Origin: Kutzneria buriramensis
GTDB taxonomy: Bacteria; Actinomycetota; Actinomycetes; Mycobacteriales; Pseudonocardiaceae
NCBI RefSeq assembly: GCF_043575855.1
Contig: NZ_CP144375.1
Span: 310,001-374,000 of the forward strand
Direction of reading: 5' to 3'
Length of the DNA: 64,000 nucleotides
Under the pieces are notes generated by a model, which saw nothing but the letters and a program-made list of their open reading frames with translations, was not told where the DNA came from and did not search any database. Below, piece by piece: positions 27,285-34,890 of the stretch (within the stretch, counting starts at the first letter, position 1; each line of letters starts with the position of its first letter). Position numbers and translations under genes: made by a program.

Positions 27285-27590
27285 TCAGAGCTGGGACAGG
27301 TGCAGCCCGAGCACGGCGGCGGACAGCGCCACGAAGCCGCCGGCCGAGGCGAGGACGGTCGCCTTGGTGATCCGGGCCCGCGCGAGGAGACCACCGCGCC
27401 GACGAAGTAGCCGACGAGGCCGAGCGCCGCGAGCACGCCGAGGATGCCCGCTCTCGGCGCAGGCCACCAGCCACAGCTTGGCCGGTGGGAAGCCGATCGC
27501 CCGCATCTCGCCGACCTGCCGGTCGTCGCGGGTGAACTTGCCCCACGCCGAAGGGACCAGCAGGGCCGCCAACGCGAGCGTGTCGACCCC
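27285..27590 (-). pseudogene. DoxX-like membrane protein with two frameshifts
   Basis: Three successive minus-strand frames together give a DoxX-like protein: LALAALLVPSAWGKFTRDD, MRAIGFPPAKLWLVACAE, then (shift near 27450) AGILGVLAALGLVGYFVGAVV, then (shift near 27390) ARITKATVLASAGGFVALSA, VLGLHLSQL and stop at 27285. Four hydrophobic helices and the order match DoxX proteins of about 115 residues. Two independent shifts make real decay more likely than sequencing error. Confidence 0.6.
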
Positions 27591-27680
27591 GGCCAGCCGG
27601 TCGACCACCGGCTCGGCCTCGTGCGGCACGTGCGTGGCGTATCCGCCGCCGGGCAGGACGATCACATGGGCGCGGACCAT
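27588..27680 (-). pseudogene. N-terminal stub of a BD-FAE-type alpha/beta hydrolase
   Basis: MVRAHVIVLPGGGYATHVPH and EAEPVVDRLAG are the oxyanion-hole start of esterases of the BD-FAE/Aes group (PGGGYA, hEaepva). The sequence then passes without a stop into the DoxX fragment, so about 30 residues survive. It is a deletion fusion. Confidence 0.45.
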
Positions 27681-28015
27681 CGCGACTCCCCGTCGACGAG
27701 GTCGAACTCGTTGCCCTCGACGTCGGCGAAGGTTGTCCACCGGCGTCCCGCACGCGCGACGTCGGCCAGCCGGACCGCGCCCAGTGACAGCAGCCGCGCG
27801 GTCTCGAACTCGAAGTCGTGGGTGAGCAGGTGTAGGCGCACCCGGTTGCGGACGTACTTGCCCTCGGTGGTCCGCCGGAAGGTCAGGTACAGCGTCCCCG
27901 ACTTCAGCACCGTCGGATCGCCGGTCCCGACCTCGGCGCCGAGAGCCTGCGCCCAGAACCGCGCGACCAGCGGCACGTTGCCGCAGTCGAGGCTGATCCC
28001 CAAGACGACGCTCAC
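27662..28015 (-). CDS. VOC-family (glyoxalase-like) protein
   Basis: The protein has 117 residues. Paired beta-alpha-beta modules of the VOC superfamily are present: LDCGNVPLVARFWAQALGAE, LYLTFRRTTEGK, RVRLHLLTHDFEFETARLL and the terminal FADVEGNEFDLVDG. Usual metal ligands are partly replaced, so it may bind rather than convert a ligand, as in bleomycin-resistance-like proteins. The GTG at 28015 fits the domain start; a longer frame to 28051 adds unconserved residues. Neither start has a strong ribosome-binding site. Its end overlaps the hydrolase stub. Confidence 0.75.
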   Translation of the reverse strand: MSVVLGISLDCGNVPLVARFWAQALGAEVGTGDPTVLKSGTLYLTFRRTTEGKYVRNRVRLHLLTHDFEFETARLLSLGAVRLADVARAGRRWTTFADVEGNEFDLVDGESRWSAPM

Positions 28016-28084
28016 CGTGGAAGCAGACCATCGGGCCGCTGACGGCGACACAACGCAAACAGGTGAGGCGGCTCGGCGAGGCGC

Positions 28085-28507
28085 TTATGCCTTCCCGAGC
28101 AGCTCGCGGACGTGTTGGACGATCTCCTCGTTGGTGTAGGCGTGCCCGGCGATACCCCAGCCGCCCGGCACCGCCTCGCCCAACGTCACCCAGGTGCGCC
28201 CGGTCAGCGTCGGGTCGCCGGCCGCGTCGGCGATCAGGTCGGTGATCTCCCGCACCACGCCGAGCTGCTGGTCGCGGTCCAGCGCGCCGGCATTGGTGGT
28301 CACCTGGACCCGCACGCTGGTGCTGGTGCCGGCGGCGGTGGAGAACGCCTCGGTGTCCAGCTCGTGCACGAATGCGGCGGTGTTGTCCAGGAAGAACGGG
28401 ATCTCCGGGACCTTCTCCCAGCGCATGATCGTCCGGGCGATGTCCTGAGCCAGCTGGTGCCGGTCGGCGATGAGGCCCGTGGGCGCGTAGACGTCGATCA
28501 TGGGCAT
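28085..28507 (-). CDS. Tautomerase-superfamily protein
   Basis: The protein has 140 residues. PMIDVYAPTG places the catalytic proline next to the initiator Met, as in 4-oxalocrotonate tautomerase relatives; the two beta-alpha-beta units are seen in LAQDIARTIMRWEKVPEIP and LGVVREITDLIADAAGD. Members move protons in keto-enol substrates or dehalogenate. ATG 28507 follows AAGGA by eight bases. Two TCAC-N8-GTGA boxes lie 61 and 90 bp upstream, so it is probably regulated together with the metallo-hydrolase and the hydrolase at 15511. Confidence 0.8.
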   Translation of the reverse strand: MPMIDVYAPTGLIADRHQLAQDIARTIMRWEKVPEIPFFLDNTAAFVHELDTEAFSTAAGTSTSVRVQVTTNAGALDRDQQLGVVREITDLIADAAGDPTLTGRTWVTLGEAVPGGWGIAGHAYTNEEIVQHVRELLGKA

Positions 28508-28567
28508 GACGGGATCCTTTCGTGGAGCGTTCGCTCGCAGTCTGCGGCGACCGGAGCATCCGTTCAC

Positions 28568-28583
28568 TCACACGTTCATGTGA
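28568..28583. promoter_or_regulatory. TCAC-N8-GTGA box, copy C
   Basis: TCACACGTTCATGTGA lies 61 bp upstream of the tautomerase start. Confidence 0.55.
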
Positions 28584-28596
28584 TTGCCGCCTGGAC

Positions 28597-28612
28597 TCAC
28601 GTGTTCAGGTGA
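28597..28612. promoter_or_regulatory. TCAC-N8-GTGA box, copy D
   Basis: TCACGTGTTCAGGTGA lies 29 bp from copy C, nearly three helical turns, so two dimers could bind one face. Confidence 0.55.
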
Positions 28613-28826
28613 TGGAGCCAAGCAACACCAGCAGGCCCGCCAGCCTGAGGAAGATCAGACGCAGCGCCACGGCTGGCGATCATGCCCTGCCCGTCACGCG
28701 CCCATTGCCGCAGGTCGGCCGCATGGACCGACTTCTGGAACCCCATAGGGTCCAGCGCACCCGAGCCACCCTTTCCCTCGACGGCCGATTTGGTCATCGT
28801 ACAATCAAACTCAGGTGCCGAACGCC

Positions 28827-28915
28827 GTCCGTTGAACGCACCCGTTATCCCCACACCGACCGATCGATCACACGTCCGATCATGCATCATTCAACTGCCT
28901 GATCAGCAACGCGGA
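28827..28915 (+). repeat. Dispersed imperfect repeat, copy 1
   Basis: It matches 42937-43021. The best part, TCGATCACACGT, CCGATCATGCATCA, differs from copy 2 by two substitutions and one inserted base over 26 bases; CCCGTTATCC and the CTGATCAG end are also shared. Function unknown. Confidence 0.55.
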
Positions 28916-29025
28916 AGCACGCCTGATTGAGCAGATTGCTCTCGGTGATTGCGCGCCTGCCGAGCTCATGGCCTTTCTGGCCGTGCGTCCACGGTACGGA
29001 TGATGCAGAGCCGCCCGATCACTGC

Positions 29026-29050
29026 CGACCGGTGGATGATCTACCGGTCG
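29026..29050. promoter_or_regulatory. 25-bp palindrome upstream of the aldo/keto reductase operon
   Basis: Arms CGACCGGT and ACCGGTCG are perfect complements; the inner nine bases (GGATGATCT) are also symmetrical except one pair. It lies 113 bp before the gene start and could be the Lrp operator of this module. Confidence 0.45.
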
Positions 29051-29162
29051 CAGCCCGTCCCGGTGGAGGATCACAAACGCTTGGGATGCCGTCGTGGAGG
29101 TAAGCGGGCAGTTCGCCCCGCTGATAGGAGGGCGTGCCGGTCCGCCGGTGATGCTGGTTGGC

Positions 29163-30035
29163 ATGAACGACACACTGAAACTGGCCGACGATCTGAGCCT
29201 GACTCGCATGGGTTACGGGGCGATCCAGCTCGCCGGCCCGATGGCCTGGGGTCCGCCGAAGGACCGCGACAAGGCGGTCGCCGTGCTCCGCGAGATCGTG
29301 GAGTTGGGCATCACTCACATCGACACCAGCGACTACTACGGCCCCCACACGGTCAACGAGCTGATCCGCGACACCCTCCACCCCTACCCGGAGGGCCTGC
29401 ACATCGTCACCAAGGTCGGCGCGCGGCGCGGGCCGGACAAGTCGTGGCCGGCGGCGACCTCGCGGGAGGAGCTGATCTCGGCGGTGCACGACAACCTGGG
29501 GCACCTGGGCCTGGACTCGCTGGACCTGGTCAATCTGCGCATCACCGACACGACGGCGGCAGCCGACGTGGTGGAGCCGTTCAGGGTGATGGCCGAGCTC
29601 CGAGAGCAGGGCCTGATCAAGCACCTCGGCCTGAGCAACGTCTCCATCGAGCAGGTCGAGGCGGCCCGCGAGATCGCGCCGGTGGTCAGTGTGCAGAACT
29701 TCTTCAACCTGGCCGTACGCAAGGACGACGCACTGGTCGACCTGTGCGCGGAGGAGGGCATTGCCTTCGTGCCATTCTGGCCGCTGGGCGGGTTCCGGCC
29801 GCTGCAGTCGGATGCCCTCCAGGAGGTCGCCGACGAACTCGGCCACACACCGCTGCAGGTGGCGCAGGCGTGGCTGTTGCGGCGCTCGCCGACGATGCTG
29901 CTGATTCCGGGCACCTCCTCGGTCGAGCACCTGCGGGAGAACGTCGCCTCGGCCGACATCACGCTGCCGGCTGAGGCCGTGGAGAAGCTGAACTCGGTCG
30001 GCAGCACCGAGGCACGCATGCCGTGGGAGCACTGA
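29163..30035 (+). CDS. Aldo/keto reductase, paralogue 1
   Basis: The protein has 290 residues of the AKR TIM-barrel family. Asp and Tyr are in THIDTSDYYGPHTVNEL, Lys in HIVTKVGARRGPDKSW; the usual catalytic His position reads LVNLRITD, so His is absent, as in some AKR7/13-like reductases. NADP-end LLIPGTSSVEHLREN is present. ATG 29163 is chosen because the paralogue at 34790 starts at the same residue (MND-LADDLSLTRMGYG). Its stop overlaps the FMN reductase start by one base; the Lrp gene follows. The two paralogues are near-identical over most of their length. Confidence 0.85.
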   Translation: MNDTLKLADDLSLTRMGYGAIQLAGPMAWGPPKDRDKAVAVLREIVELGITHIDTSDYYGPHTVNELIRDTLHPYPEGLHIVTKVGARRGPDKSWPAATSREELISAVHDNLGHLGLDSLDLVNLRITDTTAAADVVEPFRVMAELREQGLIKHLGLSNVSIEQVEAAREIAPVVSVQNFFNLAVRKDDALVDLCAEEGIAFVPFWPLGGFRPLQSDALQEVADELGHTPLQVAQAWLLRRSPTMLLIPGTSSVEHLRENVASADITLPAEAVEKLNSVGSTEARMPWEH

Positions 30036-30571
30036 TGACCGAGATTCTGGTGCTGTCCGGCAGCCTCCGGGCCGAGTCGGTGACGACCCGGGTGGCTTCC
30101 GTCGCGCTCGCCGCCGACCTGCCGGGCGTCACGGCGACGCTGGCCGAGGGACTGGACGCGTTGCCGCTGTTCAACGACGACCTCGACACGTGGCACCCGC
30201 CGGAGTCGGTGGCCCACCTGCGTCGCGAGGTCGCGGCGGCCGACGCGGTGCTGTTCCTGAGCCCGGCCAACAACGGCAGCATCTCGGCGGCGCTGAAGAA
30301 CGCCATCGACTGGCTGTCGCGGCCCCGCGCCACAGCCCCGATCCAGGGCAAGGCGGCGGCGCTGCTCGTCACCGGCTACTCGGTCGACGGCGTGGTGGAT
30401 CACCTTGATCACGTGCTGGCCGCAGCCGGCGCGCGCGTCGTCCGCTCGCCCGGACGAGGGCTGAGCCTGAAGATGTTCGGCGGCCGTGGCCCGTCCGACG
30501 TGCCGGCGGTCCGCGAAGCGGTCGCGGAGGCGTTGGCGGCACTGCACGCCGGCACGGCGATCGCCGTCTGA
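30035..30571 (+). CDS. NADPH-dependent FMN reductase
   Basis: The protein has 178 residues and a flavodoxin-like fold: ILVLSGSLRAESVTTRVA is the phosphate-binding start of the FMN_red family (GSLR), LPLFNDDLD the typical middle, and FLSPANNGSISAALKNAIDWLSR the signature holding the FMN ring (PxYNGSxxxxLKNAiDW). It reduces flavin or quinones with NADPH. ATG 30035 overlaps the aldo/keto reductase stop (TGATG), so the two are translationally coupled. Confidence 0.85.
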   Translation: MTEILVLSGSLRAESVTTRVASVALAADLPGVTATLAEGLDALPLFNDDLDTWHPPESVAHLRREVAAADAVLFLSPANNGSISAALKNAIDWLSRPRATAPIQGKAAALLVTGYSVDGVVDHLDHVLAAAGARVVRSPGRGLSLKMFGGRGPSDVPAVREAVAEALAALHAGTAIAV

Positions 30572-30574
30572 GCC

Positions 30575-31600
30575 GTGGAGCGCCTCGACCGGCAGATCGT
30601 GCACTGCCTGCTCCGGGACGGCCGCCTCGCCTTCCGGCGGATCGCCGAGGTGCTCGACGTGTCCGAGCAGACGGTGGCCCGCCGGTATCGGGGGATGCAC
30701 GCCGACGGGGCGATCCGCGTGCACGTGGCGGCGAACGAGCAGGCGCTGGGATTGCGGCGCTGGTTCGTGCGGATCCAGTGCCGGCCGGACGCGGCGTGGA
30801 CGCTGGCCGAGACACTGGCGGCGCGGGCCGACGTGTCCTGGGTCAGCGTCACTTCCGGCGGCTCCGAGGTGATCTGCGTGTCGTTCAGCGACCCGGCCCG
30901 CGTCGACCGCTCCGTGCTGCACCGGCTGCCGCGGACCAGCCAGGTGCTGAACTTCACGGCATTCACCGTGCTGCACATGTATGTCGGCAGCGCCACCAAA
31001 TGGCTCGCCTTCGACGATCCGCTGACATCCGAGCAGGCCTCACTTGTCACGACTCGGCCGGCCAAGGCGAGCCGCACCGAGATCCGTCCGGACGACGAGC
31101 GCCTGCTCGCCGAGCTCGCGGCCGACGGCCGGGCCACGGTGACCGCGTTGAGCCGTGCCACCGGCTTGCCGCAGTCCCGGGTGGCGACGCGGGTGGACGA
31201 GCTGCTGACCGGCGGGGCCGCGCACGTCGCCGTGGACCTCGCGCCGGCCAAGTTCGGCTTCGACGCCATCGCCTACCTCTGGCTGACCGTGCTGCCCAGC
31301 GCGATCGACGAGACCGGCCGGGCGGTGTCGCTGATGCCGGAGACGACGTTCACCGCCACCGTCTCCGGCACCGCGAACCTGCTGGCCACGGTCACCTGCC
31401 GCGATCTGGAGGCGCTGTACACCCTGGTCACGTCCAAGATCGGGGCCCTGCCGGCGATCCGGCAGGTCGAGGTCGTCCCGGTGTTGCACCGGCTCAAGCA
31501 GGGCGGCACGCTCGTCCGCCACGACCGGCTCGTCACGCCACTCAGTCCGGCCGTCGCCCATGCTGGCAGCGTGACTAGTGTTCGGCGCGGCTGGTGGTGA
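30575..31600 (+). CDS. Lrp/AsnC-family regulator with two HTH-Lig units, paralogue 1
   Basis: The protein has 341 residues, twice the usual Lrp length. The first AsnC-type helix-turn-helix is at the N-terminus (RQIVHCLLRDGRLAFRRIAE, LDVSEQTVARRYRGM), and the second starts near residue 165 (DERLLAELAADGRATVTALS, ATGLPQSRVATRVDELL). Each is followed by a ligand-binding sheet (AALYTLVTSKIGALPAIRQVE at the second). GTG 30575 lies four bases after the reductase gene and ends the operon. A paralogue is at 34891 and a frameshifted relative at 43869. Its last 26 bases overlap the convergent MFS gene. Confidence 0.85.
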   Translation: MERLDRQIVHCLLRDGRLAFRRIAEVLDVSEQTVARRYRGMHADGAIRVHVAANEQALGLRRWFVRIQCRPDAAWTLAETLAARADVSWVSVTSGGSEVICVSFSDPARVDRSVLHRLPRTSQVLNFTAFTVLHMYVGSATKWLAFDDPLTSEQASLVTTRPAKASRTEIRPDDERLLAELAADGRATVTALSRATGLPQSRVATRVDELLTGGAAHVAVDLAPAKFGFDAIAYLWLTVLPSAIDETGRAVSLMPETTFTATVSGTANLLATVTCRDLEALYTLVTSKIGALPAIRQVEVVPVLHRLKQGGTLVRHDRLVTPLSPAVAHAGSVTSVRRGWW

Positions 31601-32957
31601 TGGTCATCGCGACCAGGGCGCCGAGCAGCGCGATGAACGCCGCGATGGTGAACGCCACATGATACGGATACACATCTCCGGGCACGCTGTGCTGGCCGCC
31701 GGCCAGGGTCAGCGCCGTCGTGATCGCGGCCACGCCGAGCGCGCTGCCGAGCTGGCGCAGGGCGTTGAACAACGTAGAGGCCGCCCCGGTGTCGCGTCCG
31801 GTGATGTTGGTGAACGCGGTGGCCTGCGCCGGCACGAAGATGTGCGCGATGGCGATACCCAGCACGAACAAGATGATCCGCATCGGCCACAGCCCGGCCG
31901 TGCTGGTGATCAACGTGAGCGACCCGATCGACAACGCGGCGAGGACCAGCGCGCACACGCTCGTCCAGCGTGGCCCGAGCCGTGGGTGCACGAACCGGCC
32001 GGCGAAAGTCGAGCCGACCATGATGCCCAGCGCCTCCGGGAACGTGGACAGGCCGCTGACCAGCGGGCTGACGCCGAGGCAGTCCTGGAGGAACAGCGCG
32101 GCCAGGTAGATCACGCCGAAGAACGAGGCCATGGTCAGCACCATCACACCGGTCATCGACCGGAACAGGCGGTCGCCGAACAGCCGCAGCGCCAGCAGCG
32201 GCTCGCGGGTACGCCGTTGCGTGATCACCAGCGCGACCAGCAGCACCACGCCGATCGCGAGCGTGGCCAGGATCAGCGGATCGCCCCAGCCGACCTCCGG
32301 TCCGGCGCTGACGCCGTACATCAGCGCGGCGAAACCCAGGCCGGACAACAGGAAGCCGCGCAGGTCGAAGCGGCTGGCGACCGGCTCGTCGGCGTCACGG
32401 AGGAAGAGCAGGCCGTACACCAGGGCGATGATGCCGAACGGGATGTTGACCAGGAACACCCAGCGCCAGTTCAACGCGTCGACCAGCACACCGCCCAGCA
32501 GCGGGCCGGTGGCCGGGGCCAGCGTCGTCGGGATGGTGAGGATGGCCGAGGCGCGCATCCGCTCAGCCGGCGGGAAAGCCTGGAACAGCATGGCCATGCC
32601 GACCGGCATCAGCATGCCGCCGCTGATGCCCTGCAACACCCGGAAACCGACCAGCTCGGTGAACGAACCGGCCAGTCCGCACAGCGCCGACGCCACCGTG
32701 AACAACACGATCGCGCCCAGCATCACGCGTTTGCCGCCGAGCCGGTCGCCGAGCCAGCCGCTGGCCGGGATGACCACGGCCAGGCTGACCAGATAGCCGA
32801 TGGACACCGCGCCGACCGAGGTCGGCGACACCTGGAACTCGTTGCCGATGCTCGGCAGCGCGACGTTCACGATGGCGGTGTCCATGATGGACATGAACAG
32901 CGCCAACACGAAGACCACGCTGACCGCGATCTTCGGTCGCGCGAGCACGTTCGTCAA
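31575..32957 (-). CDS. MFS drug transporter, DHA2 (EmrB/QacA) family
   Basis: The protein has 460 residues and 14 predicted membrane helices. Motifs of DHA2 pumps are visible: FMSIMDTAIVNVALPSIGNE (motif D1), SGWLGDRLGGKRVMLGAIVLF (motif A), GFRVLQGISGGMLMPVGMAM (motif B) and ATGPLLGGVLVDALNWRWVF (motif C). It exports drugs or metabolites with protons. The quinone oxidoreductase gene lies eight bases upstream, and the aldo/keto reductase paralogue before that, so this is a three-gene operon under the divergent Lrp regulator at 34891. Confidence 0.9.
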   Translation of the reverse strand: MTNVLARPKIAVSVVFVLALFMSIMDTAIVNVALPSIGNEFQVSPTSVGAVSIGYLVSLAVVIPASGWLGDRLGGKRVMLGAIVLFTVASALCGLAGSFTELVGFRVLQGISGGMLMPVGMAMLFQAFPPAERMRASAILTIPTTLAPATGPLLGGVLVDALNWRWVFLVNIPFGIIALVYGLLFLRDADEPVASRFDLRGFLLSGLGFAALMYGVSAGPEVGWGDPLILATLAIGVVLLVALVITQRRTREPLLALRLFGDRLFRSMTGVMVLTMASFFGVIYLAALFLQDCLGVSPLVSGLSTFPEALGIMVGSTFAGRFVHPRLGPRWTSVCALVLAALSIGSLTLITSTAGLWPMRIILFVLGIAIAHIFVPAQATAFTNITGRDTGAASTLFNALRQLGSALGVAAITTALTLAGGQHSVPGDVYPYHVAFTIAAFIALLGALVAMTITTSRAEH

Positions 32958-32965
32958 GACGACTC

Positions 32966-33898
32966 CTAGCCGCGCGGGACGAGCACGACACCGCCGCGCA
33001 GTCCGCCCTTGGCGAGCAAGGCATGCGCATCCGCGGCCTGCTCGAACGGAAAGGTCCTGGCCACACGCAGCGTCAGCCGGCCGCTGTCGACCAGGCCGGA
33101 CAGCTCGGTGAGCTCGGCGCCGTCGGCCACCGCCTGCACCAGGCCGACCCTGATGCCGCGCTCGGCCGGCGGCATGGCCGGCGGCGTCACGGCGACGAAG
33201 GAGCCGCCGTCACGCACGGCCCCGATCACACCGGCCCCGATACCGGCCGTGTCGAGGACACCGTCAACGCCCTCCGGTGCGACCGCGCGCACCGCGTCGG
33301 CCGAATTGCCGCCGCGGGCAACAAAAGTCGCGCCGATCCCGGTGATGAACGGCTCGTCCTCCGGCGCTGCGATGGCGATCACGCGCAGCCCCTGGTGCAG
33401 GGCCAACTGGACCGCGAACGCGCCGATGGCACCGGCAGCACCGGTGACGACGATCTGGTCGCCTTCCTTGCGCCCCAGGATCTTCAGCGCCTGCGCGGCG
33501 GTGTGGCCGTTGAGCGGCAACGTCGACGCTGCCTCGAAGTCCACGCCGGCCGGGGCCGGCGCGAGGAAATCGGCTGGCAGCACCACGTACTCGGCCTGAC
33601 AGCCGATCTTGGTCTGCGGCCAGTTCGACATGGCCAGCACAGCATTCCCGACGGCGAAGTCGGTCACCCCGGAGCCGACCTCGTCGACCGTGCCGGCGGC
33701 GTCGACCCCGAGCACGTAGGTCGGTCCGGCCGGCACCATCGGGCCCAGCCAGCCCGCCCGGGCGACGGTGTCCAGCGGGTGCACGGCAGCGGCGTGCACC
33801 TTGACCCGGACGTGGCCGGCCGGGACCTCGGGGATCGGACGCTCGTCGACGGCGAGCACGTCCGGGCCGCCGAAATCGGTGAAAGTTACTGCACGCAT
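32966..33898 (-). CDS. Zinc-free quinone oxidoreductase (MDR superfamily)
   Basis: The protein has 310 residues. A GroES-like start (MRAVTFTDFGGPDVLAVDE, VKVHAAAVHPLD) and the nucleotide motif GAAGAIGAFAVQLALHQGLRV are typical of NADPH:quinone reductases. The structural zinc cysteines are absent. ATG 33898 is preceded by AGGAG; the longer frame to 33961 lies in the upstream gene. Middle gene of an operon with an aldo/keto reductase (16 bp upstream) and an MFS pump. Confidence 0.85.
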   Translation of the reverse strand: MRAVTFTDFGGPDVLAVDERPIPEVPAGHVRVKVHAAAVHPLDTVARAGWLGPMVPAGPTYVLGVDAAGTVDEVGSGVTDFAVGNAVLAMSNWPQTKIGCQAEYVVLPADFLAPAPAGVDFEAASTLPLNGHTAAQALKILGRKEGDQIVVTGAAGAIGAFAVQLALHQGLRVIAIAAPEDEPFITGIGATFVARGGNSADAVRAVAPEGVDGVLDTAGIGAGVIGAVRDGGSFVAVTPPAMPPAERGIRVGLVQAVADGAELTELSGLVDSGRLTLRVARTFPFEQAADAHALLAKGGLRGGVVLVPRG

Positions 33899-33914
33899 GG
33901 GTTTTCTCCTAGTT

Positions 33915-34790
33915 TCAGTGACGGGCCCAGGGCGCGACGGCCTCGGCGCTGCCGACCGCATTCAGCGTGGCGACGGCCTCGGCCGGCAGTTCGATGTCGG
34001 CGGCGGCGACGTTCTCCCGCAGGTGCTCGACCGAGGACGTGCCCGGAATCAGCAGCATCGTCGGCGAGCGCTGCAACAGCCACGCCTGCGCCAGCTGCAA
34101 CGGGGTGTGCCCGAGTCCGTCGGCGACCTGCTGCAACGTGTCCGACTGCAACGGCCGGAACCCGCCGAGCGGGAAGAAGGGCACGAACGCGATGCCCTCC
34201 TCGGCGCAGAAGTCGACCAGCGAGTCGTCCTTGCGCATGGCCAGGTTGTAGAAGTTCTGCACGCTGACCACCGGTGCGACCTGCTGGGCCGCGATCACCT
34301 GCTCGGTGCTGACATTGCTGACGCCGAGGTGCTTGATCAGGCCCTGCTCCTGGAGCTCGGCCAGCACCGTGAACGGCTCGACGATGCTGGCCGCCGCGGT
34401 GGTGTCGGTCATCCGCAGGTTCACCAGATCCAGTGACGACAAACCCAGGTGTTCGAGGTTGTCCTCCACCGCCGCGACCAGCTCGCCTCGTGAGATCGCC
34501 GCGGGCCACGACTTGTCCGGGCCCCGACGGGCACCGACCTTCGTGACGATGTGCAGGCCCTCCGGGTAGGGGTGCAGCGTCTCGCGGATCAGCTCGTTGA
34601 CCGTGTACGGACCGTAGTAGTCGCTGGTGTCGATGTGAGTGATGCCCAACTCCACGACCTCGCGGAGCACGGCGACCGCCTTGTCGCGGTCCTTCGGCGG
34701 ACCCCAGGCCATCGGGCCGGCGAGCTGGATCGCGCCGTAACCCATGCGAGTCAGGCTCAGATCATCGGCCAACTCGAGCTTGTCGTTCAT
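33915..34790 (-). CDS. Aldo/keto reductase, paralogue 2
   Basis: The protein has 291 residues and is colinear with the enzyme at 29163: same MND start, LSLTRMGYGAIQLAGPMAWG, DTSDYYGPYTVNELI and HIVTKVGARRGPDKSW. It also has LVNLRMTD in place of the usual catalytic-His strand, and ends LLIPGTSSVEHLREN. First gene of the operon with quinone reductase and MFS pump; divergent from Lrp paralogue 2. Duplication of enzyme plus regulator with rearranged neighbours is clear. Confidence 0.85.
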   Translation of the reverse strand: MNDKLELADDLSLTRMGYGAIQLAGPMAWGPPKDRDKAVAVLREVVELGITHIDTSDYYGPYTVNELIRETLHPYPEGLHIVTKVGARRGPDKSWPAAISRGELVAAVEDNLEHLGLSSLDLVNLRMTDTTAAASIVEPFTVLAELQEQGLIKHLGVSNVSTEQVIAAQQVAPVVSVQNFYNLAMRKDDSLVDFCAEEGIAFVPFFPLGGFRPLQSDTLQQVADGLGHTPLQLAQAWLLQRSPTMLLIPGTSSVEHLRENVAAADIELPAEAVATLNAVGSAEAVAPWARH

Positions 34791-34842
34791 AGGTCCAGGA
34801 TCATCCGGCAAGCAGGCAAATCAAGCATCAGGAGCGGTCTTC

Positions 34843-34865
34843 GCCTCCGAACCTCCATTCGAGGC
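34843..34865. promoter_or_regulatory. Candidate Lrp operator
   Basis: GCCTCCGAA and TTCGAGGC form an inverted repeat with a one-base offset, centred 54 bp upstream of the aldo/keto reductase and 37 bp upstream of the Lrp gene. Confidence 0.35.
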
Positions 34866-34890
34866 ACTCCTGAGCGAGTAATCTGCCATC

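Larger units (their letters stand above)
28613..29162. other. 550-bp interval without a gene, holding repeats
   Basis: No frame has family resemblance. The interval contains one copy of a dispersed repeat (28827-28915) and a 25-bp palindrome (29026-29050) upstream of the aldo/keto reductase gene; both are listed separately. Confidence 0.5.
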
